Of a stretch of 5,917 nt of DNA, positions 5,441-5,917 are shown piece by piece. Each line of letters begins with the position of its first letter. Positions within the stretch are counted from its first letter, which is position 1. Under the pieces are notes generated by a model. It searched no databases. It was not told the origin of the DNA and saw only the letters and a list, made by a program, of their open reading frames with translations. The position numbers and the translations under genes are program-made. Location: the NCBI GenBank assembly GCA_022728415.1, contig JAIJJM010000148.1:1-5917 (forward strand), written 5' to 3'. Source of the stretch: Collinsella sp. (GTDB taxonomy: Bacteria > Actinomycetota > Coriobacteriia > Coriobacteriales > Coriobacteriaceae).

Positions 5441-5917
5441 TCGACGAGGAGAACAAGTCCGCAACCATGCCCGAGACGCCGACTGTCCCCGCAGCTGCGC
5501 CGGCTCATGCCGCTCCGGCGCGCCCTGCGACCGTAGAGCCCGAGGACACCGTGTTCTCCCTGCCTCTTTCGCATGTAACTCAAGAATATCCGGCACTCGT
5601 CGATGACGATGACGAGGACGCCGACACCGGGCTGCTCGACGCCCCCATCGGCGCGCACACCGCCGAGCAGCCCGCGGAACCGAAGGCAACGCCCGCACCG
5701 GCTCACTTTGCCGAGCCCGTCGCCGAGGCGATTAACGAGAGCGTTGCCGTGTTTGCAGCCCCCGAGCCTGCCGCGCCGGTATTCCCCGTCGCCCCGGCAA
5801 GCGAGGCGGCACCCGCACCCGCAACGCCTGCCGAAGTCGAGCAGCCCGTTGCCGCGCCCGCCACAGCTCCCGAGCCCTCCGCTCAACCCCAGAGCACGCC
5901 CGCGCCGTCGCACTTTG
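5437..5917 (+). CDS. Pro/Ala-rich N-terminus, probably of a PP2C-type phosphatase (partial)
   Basis: The frame is open for 160 codons and leaves the right edge. ATG at 5437 overlaps the fhaB stop, with AAGGTG at 5423-5428 eight bases upstream. The visible part is dominated by Pro, Ala and Glu and is surely disordered. It contains a more structured-looking insert, EDTVFSLPLSHVTQEYPALV (36-55), followed by an acidic run DDDDEDADTGLLD (56-68). The segment TPAPAHF (85-91) recurs as TPAPSHF (154-160). No catalytic domain is visible. The PP2C call rests only on gene order: in Actinobacteria a PP2C Ser/Thr phosphatase commonly follows fhaB in this operon. A phosphatase with a long disordered head, or another FHA-partner protein, are both possible. 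Confidence 0.6.
   Translation, partial: MIDEENKSATMPETPTVPAAAPAHAAPARPATVEPEDTVFSLPLSHVTQEYPALVDDDDEDADTGLLDAPIGAHTAEQPAEPKATPAPAHFAEPVAEAINESVAVFAAPEPAAPVFPVAPASEAAPAPATPAEVEQPVAAPATAPEPSAQPQSTPAPSHF
5689..5917 (+). repeat. Imperfect direct repeat within the Pro/Ala-rich coding region
   Basis: The 22 bases at 5689-5710 recur at 5896-5917 with a few differences, 207 bases (69 codons) apart and in the same frame, encoding TPAPAHF and TPAPSHF. The second copy touches the window edge, so further copies may follow. The intervening sequence is also rich in PAP-type triplets, suggesting growth by slippage or duplication of a degenerate unit. Confidence 0.5.

Overview
The window looks like a piece of an actinobacterial chromosome from the class Coriobacteriia, most likely Collinsella or a close relative. 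The main reasons are the GC-rich coding DNA of the right-hand operon, the kinase / DUF3662-FHA / FHA gene order typical of Actinobacteria, and a large membrane protein with a LuxR-type helix-turn-helix, a kind common in Coriobacteriia. The genus is an inference; no marker gene is present.

Layout. (1) Bases 1-1717, minus strand: one uninterrupted reading frame of 572 visible codons that leaves the window at the left edge. It encodes about eight membrane helices, then a LuxR-type helix-turn-helix, then at least seven more helices. The order of segments after the helix-turn-helix resembles that before it, so the protein may be two membrane-LuxR regulators fused head to tail. (2) Bases 1718-2156: a divergent intergenic region. 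It has a consensus TATAAT for the leftward gene, a probable extended -10 promoter for the rightward operon and, between them, five copies of a 14-bp unit in strictly alternating orientation with a 62-bp period, able to form several alternative hairpins. (3) Bases 2157-5917, plus strand: a tight operon of a Hanks-type Ser/Thr kinase with a multi-spanning membrane domain and no PASTA repeats, FhaA (DUF3662 plus FHA), FhaB (one membrane helix plus FHA), and the first 160 codons of a Pro/Ala-rich protein that by gene order is probably a PP2C phosphatase. Kinase/fhaA and fhaB/next gene share 4-bp start-stop overlaps; fhaA and fhaB are 6 bp apart.

How the genes may work together. The operon is a phospho-signalling module. 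The membrane kinase phosphorylates threonines, the two FHA proteins bind phosphothreonine, and the last gene probably removes phosphate. In related Actinobacteria such modules control cell-wall growth and division. A second TATAAT inside the 3' end of the kinase gene, within a cluster of otherwise avoided codons, may let the FHA/phosphatase part be transcribed separately. The leftward regulator has clearly lower GC and probably belongs to a different functional unit.
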